A stretch of 64,000 bases of DNA. It comes from Anastrepha obliqua (taxonomy: Eukaryota; Arthropoda; Insecta; Diptera; Tephritidae). The DNA lies in the NCBI RefSeq assembly GCF_027943255.1, contig NC_072896.1, positions 68,590,501 to 68,654,500 on the forward strand, in the 5' to 3' direction. The notes under the pieces are model-generated. The model searched no databases and had not been told where the DNA came from. It worked only from the letters and a program-made list of their open reading frames with translations. A program made the position numbers and the translations under genes. This document shows positions 33,262 through 43,009 of this stretch, piece after piece. Every line of letters begins with the position of its first letter. Position 1 is the stretch's first letter.

Positions 33262-34343
33262 ATGGATAACTGGGACACGCAAACAAGAATTTGGATAGTC
33301 CGCCGCTATCACGCACTGGAGTCCGTAGTTTTGGTACAGAGAGAGTACAGGCGAATGTTTGGCGGCGATCCCCCGAGCAGATAGACCATAATGAGACTGG
33401 TGAATAATTTTGCTGAGCAAGGAACAGTCGCAAGAAGGCCTTATCATCGAAACCCACCAGTTCGGACGGAGGAAACGATCGCTGCTGTAGCTGCAGCTAT
33501 GCAAAGCAATCCAAGGGTTTCAACAAGAAGCTTATCTGCTCAACTTGGTGTCAACTTGGTGACAGTCTTTCCAAACAATAATGCACAAAGATTTAGACTT
33601 ATTTCCCTACAAAATTTAAATGGTTAACAAACTGAATGCAGCAGACTTGCCGATTCGCTTGGAATTTTGCCAGAAGATCCTGCAAATGGTGGAAGAAGAC
33701 CAAAACATGTTAAACTGCCTTTTCATGTCTGATGAGGCCCACTTCGATTTAAACGGCAATGTGAACAAACAAAATTGTCGAATATGGAGTACTTCTAACC
33801 CACAGATACTCCGCGAGACGGAATTGCATCCTCTTCGCGTGACAGTGTGGTGTGCGGTTTCTTCACGCTGTATTGTCGGGCCTTATTTTTTTGAAGAAAA
33901 TGGTCACACCGTTACGGTTACTGGAGACCGTTATTTGAAAATGCTGAAAGAATTTTTCTATCCAGAACTACGCCGAAAGAGAATTCCTTTCAACTCTGTG
34001 TGGTTTCAACAAGATGGGGCAACGTCTCACATAGCCCAGACTGTTATGACAGAGTTGCGACGAAAATTTCCCAATAAACTGATTTCAAGAAACTCCGAAT
34101 TTCGTTGGCCCCTCAGGTCGCCTGACCTTACTGCACCTGATTTTTTCTTGTGGGGTTTATGTAAACAAGAAGTTTATAAAACAAAGCCAACAAATTTGGA
34201 TGAACTAAAACAATCCATTCGGGCAACAATTGCGGCTATTCCTGTCGCAACTCTCAAAGCAGCAATGAACAACTTTTTACTAAGATGCCGCACTTGTGTC
34301 AACGAGCATGGGGGGCATTTAAATTCAATTATTTTTAAAACTA
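33262..34343 (+). pseudogene. DDE_3 transposase, nearly complete but with stops
   Basis: It begins MDNWDTQTRIWIVRRYHALE, a DUF4817-type HTH. An in-frame TAG at 33382-33384 and a frameshift follow, then a second HTH (VRTEETIAAVAAAM, STRSLSAQLGV), another frame change and a TAA at 33617-33619. From 33620 the frame is open: first Asp in MSDEAHFDLNGNVNKQNCRIW, second in WFQQDGATSHIAQ, third region RSPDLTAPDFFLWG. The mariner is inserted within the last few codons. The reading frame across the insertion point would meet a stop two codons later, so little coding sequence is displaced. A consensus relative would be about 330-350 aa. Confidence 0.75.
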
Positions 34344-34515
34344 ATAGGACTATGAATAAGTTCGTGCGGTTTTACAACAGATGGCGTAACTTGATTATTA
34401 TTCCATCGATCCACATTTCCAAACATTCATTGGAGAGCTACTGTCGTAAGGCACAAACGTCAGTATAAGTTTTTTATTTGAAGCGTAAACAACAATATTT
34501 TTACCACACTTGAAA

Positions 34516-35520
34516 ATGTCGAATTTCGTGCCAAATAATGTGTTTTTGCGGGGAATTCTTCTTCATTATTTTAATATGAAGAAAAAAGCAGCCGAAAGTC
34601 ATCGTATCTTGGTGGAAGTTTATGGTGAGCATGCTCTAGCTGAGCGAACGTGCCAGAAGTGGTTTGCACGCTTTAAAAGTGGTGATTTTGGCTTGGAAGA
34701 CGAAGAACGCGAGGGTGCGCCGCCAAAGTTCATGGATACCGAATTGGAGGAATTGCTCGATCAAGATCCGGCTCAAACGCAAGAAGAGGTTGCAAAAACT
34801 TTGGGAGTTGATCAATCAACCATTTCCAAACGTTTAAAAGCCATGGGAATGATCCGAAAGGTAGGCCATTGGGTGCCGTATGAATTGAAGTCAAGAGACG
34901 TTGAACGCCGTTTTATGGCATGCGAACAACTGCTTCAACGGCACAAAAGGAAGGGTTTTTTGCATCGAATTGTGACTGGCGATGAAAAGTGGGTCCATTA
35001 CGACAATCCAAAACGTCGGGCAACGTATGGATACCCTGGCCATGCTTCAACATCGACGTCGGCGCAGAATATTCATGGCCTGAAGGTTATGCTGTGTATC
35101 TGGTGGGACCAGCTGGGTGTTGTGTATTATGAGCTACTGAAACCGAATGAAACGATTACGGGGGATGTCTACCGACGACAATTGATGCGTTTGAGCCGAG
35201 CACTGCGAGAAAAACGGCCGCAATACGCCGATAGACACGACAAAGTTATTTTGCAACATGACAATGCTCGGCCACATGTTGCACAAGTGGTCAAAACATA
35301 CTTAGAAACGCTCAAATGGGATGTCCTACCCCACCCGCCGTATAGTCCAGACCTTGCGCCATCCGATTACTATCTCTTCCGATCGATGCAACATGGCCTG
35401 GCTGACCAGCACTTCCGTAATTACGATGAAGTCAAAAAATGGATCGATTCGTGGATTGCGGGAAAGATGGGAAAAAGTAGTAGGGAATCCGTGAATTGCC
35501 AGAAAGATGGGAAAAAGTAG
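34516..35520 (+). CDS. Mariner transposase (DD34D), altered C-terminus
   Basis: The frame is open to a TAG at 35518-35520. I place the start at the second Met (MSNFVPNN), matching the usual mariner N-terminus; an ATG six bases earlier is also in frame. The paired HTH region (residues 1-110, numbered from the earlier Met) is followed by the mariner linker WVPYEL. Catalytic Asp residues are D158 (TGDEKW), D251 (QHDNARPH) and D286 (YSPDLAPSDYY), giving the 92 and 34 residue spacings of mariner. The last 20 or so codons are changed by a templated replacement (see 35462-35523), so the normal C-terminal residues lie in another frame (35493-35552). The enzyme cuts the element out and inserts it at TA; whether this form works is unknown. 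Confidence 0.88.
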   Translation: MSNFVPNNVFLRGILLHYFNMKKKAAESHRILVEVYGEHALAERTCQKWFARFKSGDFGLEDEEREGAPPKFMDTELEELLDQDPAQTQEEVAKTLGVDQSTISKRLKAMGMIRKVGHWVPYELKSRDVERRFMACEQLLQRHKRKGFLHRIVTGDEKWVHYDNPKRRATYGYPGHASTSTSAQNIHGLKVMLCIWWDQLGVVYYELLKPNETITGDVYRRQLMRLSRALREKRPQYADRHDKVILQHDNARPHVAQVVKTYLETLKWDVLPHPPYSPDLAPSDYYLFRSMQHGLADQHFRNYDEVKKWIDSWIAGKMGKSSRESVNCQKDGKK

Positions 35521-35523
35521 TAG
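35462..35523 (+). repeat. 22-bp direct repeat inside the mariner gene
   Basis: GAAAGATGGGAAAAAGTAGT followed by AG occurs at 35462-35483 and again at 35502-35523, separated by 18 bp. The second copy is where a mariner gene should have it (coding ERWEKVV). The first copy replaces the segment that should encode the sequence after WIA, and it causes the frame change. Confidence 0.9.
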
Positions 35524-35752
35524 CAAGCGATGGACAATACTATGAATATTAAATTTGTAACCATTTTACGTCAATAAAGTTTCAAATTTCGAAAAAAAAC
35601 CGCATGAACTTATTCATAGTCCTATTAGTTAAGCTACATTTAATAAAATTTAATAACCTTCAACTTGAAAAAAAGTATATGAATTCCATACACTAAAAAA
35701 AAGTTATTTGAGTTTCTTAATGTAGCAAAATTCATCAGCCACCCTGTATAAT

Positions 35753-35880
35753 GTCCTGAACGGATCTTTAAGCAATGTTCAAGTCCTTTTCCAGTGCTCT
35801 GATGCTTAACTTGTGTTACAGATGCTATATAAAAGCAGAGAGTGAAATCAACCTTGGCAGATCTCTTCTTCAATCCTTAT
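35753..35880 (-). pseudogene. Mariner transposase fragment
   Basis: The minus strand shows KDLNIA followed by a RSVQDI-like segment, equivalent to TKDLNIAFGSVQGI in the decayed mariner at 37600-38290. About 130 bp remain, adjoining the right end of the DDE_3 element. Confidence 0.5.
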
Positions 35881-37362
35881 TTGCTTAGTATTACATGACT
35901 TGCTCTGGTATTACATGGTTTTTAAAAAGTCTCCAGAGGAAAAAAGCTTTGTTTTCAATGAAGACAAATTCCAGGAATGTACTTGAGATGTAGTTTAATA
36001 AGCATTCACCATGGTAATAGGAACAAAAATATAGGAACAGATAATGATTAGCCCCTTCCGGTGCGATATAATAATGAAAAACTGGTGAGAAACACAAACT
36101 ACTCTCTCAAAGTGGTTCTCAAAAACCCGAGAGCGGACCGAGAAGACCGTGGGCGGCCTCAGATGAGTAAAGAAACAAACTGAATATGCGATAATGGTCT
36201 GTGACATTTCCGAGAGTAATAAAAATACCCGAGGGTGGTACCAGAGGTGGAGGAAGGTTTCGACTTGATTTCACTTGGCATTTTTATTTGGCGTTGGTTA
36301 TCATGTAAAAGAAGCGAAGAAAAACAAGAGTTGCCAAATTTATTACACTAGAAATTTTAAACTAAATCATTATCATTCATTATTGAAATCGCAGGACGAG
36401 TGCAGCTCGTGCGGTAGGGCAGGAAAAATCAATGACGAGCTAGTCTCTAATTTTACTGGAAAAGGTTAGTACAGGTGAAATGAAAATGAAATGAAACAGC
36501 CCACTGTAATTTTCTATGAAAACTCAGTAATTCAATTTTTTTCCAGTTTGGATAGAATTGAAATGTTTTTAAAATAACGAAAATAATTGCCTACCTATGA
36601 AATGAATGCTTTATGTAGGCTGATAAGTACGCGGGTTCAGGTACTTAGGGAAAGAAGGGTATGATTTTATAGTTTTTATTTTTATTTTTCATTAGGAACC
36701 CTTCAAGTGATACATATATGTACGTATCGGGTGTGCTTTTAGCGGGTTGGATCTATGGAAAACTGTGTTGATATTTCTTTTCCGTAAAGTTTGGCAAGAC
36801 ATTGACTTTGAAACAATAAATATTATTTAAATTTTATTTACTTTTTCTGCTCACAAATGTACTTTGTGTAGTTATGGTTCGAAATTGTAAGTAGTTGGTA
36901 GCTTCAAATTGAATTTAAAGCTTCAATATTTGCATACAAATTGACAGCAAACGAAGGCAGGACGCCAACTGAAATTAAAAAGTAATTTGTAGTATAGCGA
37001 AGAGTTGCACCAAAATGAAATGCAACAGTTGTAGCACACTGACAGTTGAAAAACTGCCAAAGTGTATGCGGAATGTCGACAAATGCGACTTTGAGCTGTT
37101 GCCAAAAACTGCTGCACACTCAGATGTGCCATTGGAAGTAATTACAGCTAAAGAGAATTGCGAGAGAATGATTGAATGGAGGAAAATTCAAGTTTTGTTG
37201 ATATAAAATCAGCCGCAGATGTGAAATAAATAGAAAAGGGGTATCAAATACATAAACGTAGTTTGCTTACTGAAATAAAAAAAAAAAACGGAAAAATATA
37301 TAGCGTCATTTATGGATATAATTTTTTTATTTTTGTAATGAAACGTGCCTTTATAAAATTAG
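35881..37362. other. Non-coding stretch
   Basis: Moderately AT-rich DNA without recognised domains. Short open frames at 36275 and 37015 show no family features. The codon pattern gives no reason to call them genes. Confidence 0.35.
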
Positions 37363-37562
37363 TCAAAATCGAAAATACCACATTGGTCAAAAAGTTCCGG
37401 AACAACTGCCAGGTGATGCCCTAAGTCAACTGATTTGAGTTGCGTTTCTTTCATTTGTTCGGTTTTTCCACCTCTGATCAACATTCCTGCCGAAGTTGTA
37501 TTGCCTTTGCTTGACATTTGTAAAAGTTGCGCCTTCTTGCGTAAGTCTACTGAAATGATACT
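37363..37562 (-). CDS. Possible 3'-terminal coding exon, unknown protein
   Basis: On the minus strand a TATTTTCTTTACAG word (ending at 37563) is a good splice acceptor. After it the frame is open for about 66 codons (from SIISVDLRKKAQLLQ) and ends PELFDQCGIFDFD before a TAA at 37360-37362. The downstream sequence is AT-rich and could hold a poly-A signal. The peptide is well mixed in composition, unlike the low-complexity frames nearby, and I do not recognise it. Decayed mariner sequence begins just upstream (37600), so any earlier exon is beyond it. It may also be a chance frame. The boundaries are inferred. Confidence 0.3.
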
Positions 37563-37599
37563 GTAAAGAAAATACCTATTTACGAGTGACATCAACGCT

Positions 37600-38290
37600 T
37601 CAGAAGAGATCGTGAGTCCATCGAGGATATCGAATGTAGTGGCAGCGCAGCCCTTCGACTTCAAAACCTGATGAGAGAAAAGTTGATCAATAACCGCAAA
37701 TTAACCATCAGAGAGCTGACAAAGGACTTGAACATTGCTTTTGGATCCGTTCAGGGCATAGTAATTAAATATTTGGGATTCGCCGTGTAGCAGCAAAGTT
37801 GGTTCCAAAGGACCTGAATTTCATGCAAAAAAGGAGCCGCGTTCATGAAACGCATCATTACTAGAGACGGGACGTGGCTATATGAGAACGACATGCAATC
37901 AAGACCTCAGAAGAGCAAGTGAGGAGCTCCGAATGAACCAATACCAAATTTGTTTCGATGTTTTCCACGTAGTTTTCAGTAAAAAAACTCACGATGCTCA
38001 TGCTTTTTATGGATTACAACGGTATTGTCAACACAAATTTTTGCAGATGGTCAGACAGCTAATAAGATCTATTATTTGGGCGTTATGAGACGTTTACGCA
38101 AAGCAATTCGGCAGAAAAGAAAAGTTTTGTGGGAAAACAACTCGTACACAACATAATTATCTGTGAATTATTGACCAAATACGAAACGAATACCGTCAAA
38201 CAGTCGTTGAATTGACCTGATGATGAGTATCTGCAATTTTTTCTGCTTGATCGAGTCAAGCAACAGCTACAGGGAGCCAAAAGCTATCAA
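37600..38290 (+). pseudogene. Mariner transposase, heavily decayed
   Basis: Plus-strand frames give NNRKLTIRELTKDLNIAFGS (second HTH), FRRVAAKLVPKDLNF-like, MDYNGIVNTNF and a RRLRKAIRQKRK-like block, all parts of the mariner group also seen at 10202-11133. The catalytic DNAPSH-like block is not readable. Many stops are present and terminal repeats could not be placed. Confidence 0.6.
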
Positions 38291-38544
38291 ATAAGTTTTA
38301 TTCCATCCTAATGTATTTATTTAGTTTTGTAGATAAGTTTTTAGATCGTGATCAAATTTTAATGATAACCTCAGGCTAAATCATCTACTCAGAAATTCAG
38401 GTTATTTCAGCAATTTTTAAATAGGCAATACACAACTACCGTCGAAATTGGATAAATATCGGTTTAGTGCTTTGGACGCTTATAAAAGATACACACACAC
38501 ACACAATCACTTTTATTTAGAAGATAAGATATATATATATTATA

Positions 38545-39204
38545 CTAGCATTTCCCAGTGGGCTTCGCACCACCATACATAAAATGTTTTTTTTATATCG
38601 CAAGAAATTTTTCATATTAAGTTTTCTTTATAGAACTCGTAAAATGTTTAAACAGTTGAATTAGTTGATTTTTTTCATTCAACATACTTTCTAAAGATGT
38701 CACAATAGCCTTTTCTGTACTTTTTTAAAATTTGATTGTGGTGGTCACCTATATACAGGTAAGGTGAAAGAGCCGATAAAAACTTGTAATTAAACTTTGA
38801 TTCTTTAATTTCCATTTCAATTTTTTACGCTAAATAAATTATGCTGAAATAAATAAAGTTAAAAATGTTTTTCCAGTTCCTTGAATGCTCCAGTTTTTAT
38901 TATATTTTCGTCCAAAATTAATATTAACATAATACACTTACAACCACAACAGTATAACAGAAACGGTCATAAGCGGCTGTGTATTTGTTGTTGTTTTTCC
39001 CATACAGGCATTTCGTATGAGAGGAAACCATTACTCACATAAAATGTCATAACTCAGGAACGGCTGCACCGATTTCAATCAAACTTCACACAAACTACCT
39101 CCTCAAAGATAGAAAAGAACTCTAAAATTTTTGTGTCAATCGGTTGGGCGGTTCTTGAGTTATAAGATTACCAAGGAAATGTAACTTCTTTTTATATATA
39201 TAGA
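38545..39204 (-). mobile_element. Short non-autonomous Helitron
   Basis: On the minus strand it starts TCTATATATATAAAAAGAAG at 39204 after an A and ends GGGAAATGCTAG at 38545 before a T. The sequence before the end is rich in a GCGAAGCCC-type word, like the other Helitron 3' ends in this window. It is 660 bp with no coding capacity. The 5' part contains ACTCAAGAACCGCCCAACCG-type words common to insect Helitron families. Confidence 0.65.
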
Positions 39205-39599
39205 TTTTTACTTATAAGAAGTGTTTAAATTTTTTTTTTCTTAGGATTAGGAGAAAAATACCTATTCAATATTTGTTTGGGAAGATTTTCGTTTAAGGTA
39301 ATGACCTCATTAAAATGGGCGTTGTAGTTTTAGAACTAAAGTAAACAAAATTATGATTTTATTGTTGATTTCGACAGAATATCTGAGTACTTTTTTGTTT
39401 GGAAAATAAAGTCTCAGAATTGTTTAAGTAGCTTGAGGAGAGGAAAACTGAGCAGAGGGCAGCTCCACCATGGCTTTATAAACCGTTTGGTCGTGATGGG
39501 AATTCTAACTGAGTTTCCTCTTGAGTGATGGAATGGGTTAAGCTGCTAGACTTCATCAGTAAATCCAAGTATTAACCCTCTCACTCATGATGATTAATA
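39205..39599. other. Non-coding stretch
   Basis: AT-rich, no feature seen. Confidence 0.3.
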
Positions 39600-40560
39600 C
39601 AATTTTCAAAGTACTATAGCCACCCAGAAGTGGATACTTCTAAAATTAGTTGTTTAAATGCTTGAAGAGCTTCTTCATGCATTGAAAAACGTTGACCACG
39701 CATTTTATTTTTTTACGCTCGGGAACAAAGAGAAGTTATTAATGCCAAATCAGGGCTGCAAGACAGACGACCGATTCATTCGATCTTTTGAGTGATCAAA
39801 AACTTTCTGTGTAAGCCAATACGTGAGAGCTCGCATCGTCTTGGTGAGGGATGATTCATCTTTCGCGTTTGGTGTTTCTCAATTCTCCGAAGCCTTCTGA
39901 CAAACAAATGGTTGGGTACAACTCAGAGTTGACTATTTTAAATTCCTCTATTGGTATAGTTGCCGCATTACCAGATTTTCCAAAAAAATAACGACCATTT
40001 GATTTCAAGGGATTCCTCTGCGAATAACTTTGTCGGATTCAATTTGTCTTGGAACTGTTTTGAGTCCAGCTCATATGCATAGATTCAAGATTCATCACCT
40101 GTAACGATATCATAGACGTGCTTTGAACCGCAGCCGCTGAATTCCCTCAATATTTTTTATACCAATCGTCACGGGTTCTATTTTGAGCAAATTTCGAATT
40201 ATGCGGTATCCAACGAGAACAAATCTTCTTAATGACCAAATGCTCACGTAATGCTGCTCCCCATGGATGCCTCTATCTCGTGATATGTCACAGTTATCAA
40301 TTGACGCACAACATCGATTGCTTTTGACGCAACTACTGCTTTTGGAGCTTTTTGGTCTTCGCGAAATTCATTCTGCGAGGATCGACGGACACGTTGGTAC
40401 TCATTGTACCAGTGTTTCACAGTAGCTGAGTGTGCTGCTTAAACGTCAAAAGGCAAAGTAGGTTGATCAATGCACTCCTGTCTCGATTATCTGCGTCGAA
40501 AATCGTAATAAATCATTTTACCAAAATTTCCACGAGTTAATCCCATCTTTTAGGCGAGAT
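39600..40560 (-). pseudogene. Mariner transposase, heavily decayed
   Basis: Reading down from about 40548, frames give MGLTRGNFGKMIYYDFRR, EFREDQKAPKAVVASKAIDV, VTYHEIEAS, VYDIVTGDES (first catalytic Asp) and, further on, a RGQRFSMHEEALQAFK-like C-terminal block. This order matches the mariners at 44670 and 47192, of which it is an older cousin. Stops and frameshifts are many. Confidence 0.65.
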
Positions 40561-41529
40561 GAATGCTTCTTACGGAAAAATAAAAGAAAAAAATAAAAGT
40601 ATCGAGTTACAGCTCATCACACCTAGTGCTGCTAAGGCGCAAAATATAAAAAGCAACTCTGGTATAAAAGCCATTTTTCAATAGGTTTGCCCACTCCATC
40701 CAATACCACAACTTAACAAATAAACAATTAAATATAATATATAAATATGAAAATGAATACTTAAAAAAATATAAATATCATAAATAATAAAGCTTCGCAA
40801 AGCTGGCCTAAATATGTATTTCATATGCGCACAATTAACTTAATTTATGAAACAAATCAACTTCAGTCGAAAACAAAGAAAAAATTACAGAAACTCAATA
40901 ACTGCCAACGACAACACAATCAACAACAAACGATGCCAATTAAAAGTTTGCCGACTACACACACTTCATGTGCCACAAGTTTTTTGCTGCCGCTTTTTTC
41001 AAGTTGACTATTTCCCTACTTAATAAAATTTCCACAACTACATGCGCACAAGTACATACATGCACACGTGTCTGTTTTTGCCTACTTGTTGTGCAGTTAT
41101 GTTTGTCTATATGTATTCAAATGAATGAGCACAAAAGTTCGCTTGCACTTATTGCTTTAATCTTCTGTTATCGGCACATATTTAAAGAGCTTTTTTGCAA
41201 GCTTTGCAATTTTTTACGTGCAACTCAGTAGTCAGCGGTAATGTCATAAGTTGTATCGTTCGCATATCTTTGGCCCTATCAGACGCTTATATATAACTTA
41301 TTTACGATGATGTATGCCTGTAGGAAAGACTTAAGAAAGAACTCGTATTTTTAATTTTTGGCTTGGATTTATATTAAAAAAACGTACACCGATTTCTGCG
41401 AATATTTTTTAATGAATTTTTGATCTTATTCAAGAACATGCTGTTCGATCCCATTTTACTGCATCCTCAGTAATCATTGCTGTGGTGCTACTTGGAATGT
41501 GCAGCGTCAACACTATGATTTTCTACTAA
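40561..41529. other. Non-coding stretch
   Basis: AT-rich, with A-rich runs at 40730-40800 and CAA-rich words at 40900-40940. No domain or boundary is seen. Confidence 0.3.
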
Positions 41530-41790
41530 ACCATTCGGTAAGCGTCGGTTCAAATCTCCGTGAGACACCAAAATTATGAAGAAAAGCTTATTCTAATAAC
41601 GTTTGCCCCTCGGCAGACAATGACAAACCTCCGAGTGTATTTCTGCCTTGAAAAAGCTCCTCATAAAAACTATTTACCGTTCGTAGTCGACTTAAAACTG
41701 TAGGTCCCTCCATTTGTGGAACAACGTTGAGACGCACACCACAAATAGGAGGCCAAACACCTAACTGAAGTGTACGCGCCAATTATTTAT
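41530..41790 (+). repeat. tRNA-derived SINE copy, sense orientation
   Basis: It starts in the tRNA-like head (CCATTCGGTAAGC, then the B box-like GGTTCAAATCTCC). The body continues GCCCCTCGGCAGACAATGAC, CTCCGAGTGTATTTCTGCC and the CACACCACAAATAGGAGG block, ending near TGTACGCGCCAATTATTT. The A box half of the head is degraded. It lies directly upstream of an RTE fragment in the same orientation. Confidence 0.75.
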
Positions 41791-41829
41791 TTTTTAATGC
41801 AATGCAATTCAAACATGGCGGCGAGGAGC

Positions 41830-42300
41830 GGATAAGGTGCATGCATCAGCTTCTTACAAAATATGGTCAGATCCATAAGAAAGGCAATCCATATAAAAGG
41901 CGGACCTCATCAGTGTGGCTTTAGACTTGGAAAGTCTACCATCGACCAAATATTCACAATACGCCAAATCTTGGAAAAGGCCCATGAAAGGAGAATCGAC
42001 ACACACCATCTTTTCGTCGATTTCAAAGCTGCATTCGATAATACGGAAAGGAGTTACTTGTATGCCGCGGTGTCTGAATTTGGTATCCCCGCGAAACTAA
42101 TACGTTTATGTAAGATGACGTTGCTCAACACCAGCAGCGCCGTCAGAATTGGGAAGGACCTCTTCGAGCCGTTTGATACCAAACAAGGTTTCAGACATAG
42201 TGACTCGCTGTCGTGTGACTTCTTTAACCTGATGTTGGAGAGCATCATACGAGCCGCAGAACTTAATCGCTCAGGCACAATATTTTATAAGATCGTACAA
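41830..42300 (+). pseudogene. RTE-type LINE reverse transcriptase fragment
   Basis: An open frame reads HQCGFRLGKSTIDQIFTIRQ (finger region), LFVDFKAAFDNTERSY (catalytic motif A, D of FVDF), TSSAVRIGKDLFEPFDTKQG, a FRHSDSLSC block (motif B) and LMLESIIRAAELNRSGTIFY. It stops before motif C, after which the sequence changes to unrelated DNA. Relatives have RQGDSLSC; here RHSDSLSC. It is truncated on both sides. Confidence 0.8.
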
Positions 42301-43009
42301 ATGTTGTTCTGCCTACTGAGCAAACCTTTTATCATTGAATCACGATACATATCTAAAGATCTTGCCCATCATTTCCCAAATTGCTTTGCGCTGAATCGGG
42401 AGGTAATCTGTCCTTCTTTCCTAATTTTTTCATATTCAATTAAGTTTTGGATATTGCATAACTCTGAGTTAATCGGCTTGTAGACCCTGAGTGTATATTC
42501 GATGGCTTAAAGCTCTTCGTGCCCGGGCAAACTAAATGAAATTTATTATTTCGAGCATCAGTTTCGAACAAAAAAAAAAACTAGAAAAGGGCTCTTGCAG
42601 GTCACCACTTCGATACGAGTCACTTTCCCTACCCAGATACTCTTCGAATATGTACATATGTGTGTGTGCTTGTAAAAGCTTTGTGGTAATGAGTTTGCTG
42701 TATTGTGGTAAATGCTTGAAGTTGTTATTTCACTTGAAACTTTTTTATGCACAAAAGTGTGAGTATAAATAAGTTTGTACTTATTTATTTTGTAATAGTT
42801 TACGAGCAAGTTTGTGTTGGTGTATGCTTACGGCACAGTCTTAATGTCATATGAAAACTTTGTTACAACCATCGTCTTTTTGAGTTTCGAATTTTTTGTT
42901 GTAGTTCTTAAATGTATACTGGTGGTGGTTTATCTCATGTAAGCTGACTTTGTCAACAATATTGTTATCAGTGCGGTTTTAAGTTTTGGAGATACATTTT
43001 TTGATTAAG
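42301..43009. other. Non-coding stretch
   Basis: Sequence after the RTE fragment shows no domain. A TGTGTGTG-type word lies at 42659-42668. No feature is supported. Confidence 0.3.

Larger units (their letters stand above)
34344..35625 (+). mobile_element. Mariner element, nearly intact, nested
   Basis: Terminal inverted repeats of 30 bp at 34344-34373 and 35596-35625 match with a single mismatch (G versus A). TA target duplications lie at 34342-34343 and 35626-35627. The element is 1282 bp. Low TIR divergence and an almost fully open transposase frame mark it as the youngest insertion I see in the window. Confidence 0.92.
33150..35746 (+). mobile_element. DDE_3 transposon interrupted by a mariner
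   Basis: The left end GGGTGGCTGATGAA (33150) and the right end, read in reverse as CAGGGTGGCTGATGAA (35746), form inverted repeats bordered by TA. The left end lacks the outermost CA seen on the right. It carries an HTH plus DDE transposase on the plus strand, interrupted at its last codons by the mariner 34344-35625. Subtracting the mariner leaves an element of about 1.3 kb. It is a different family from 1633-5410 but of the same superfamily group. Confidence 0.75.

Noticed and set aside
37359..37664. The full 101-codon minus-strand frame as one gene
   Set aside because: Its first third overlaps decayed mariner sequence, which reads better on the plus strand. Only the part after the acceptor-like word is kept as a possible exon.
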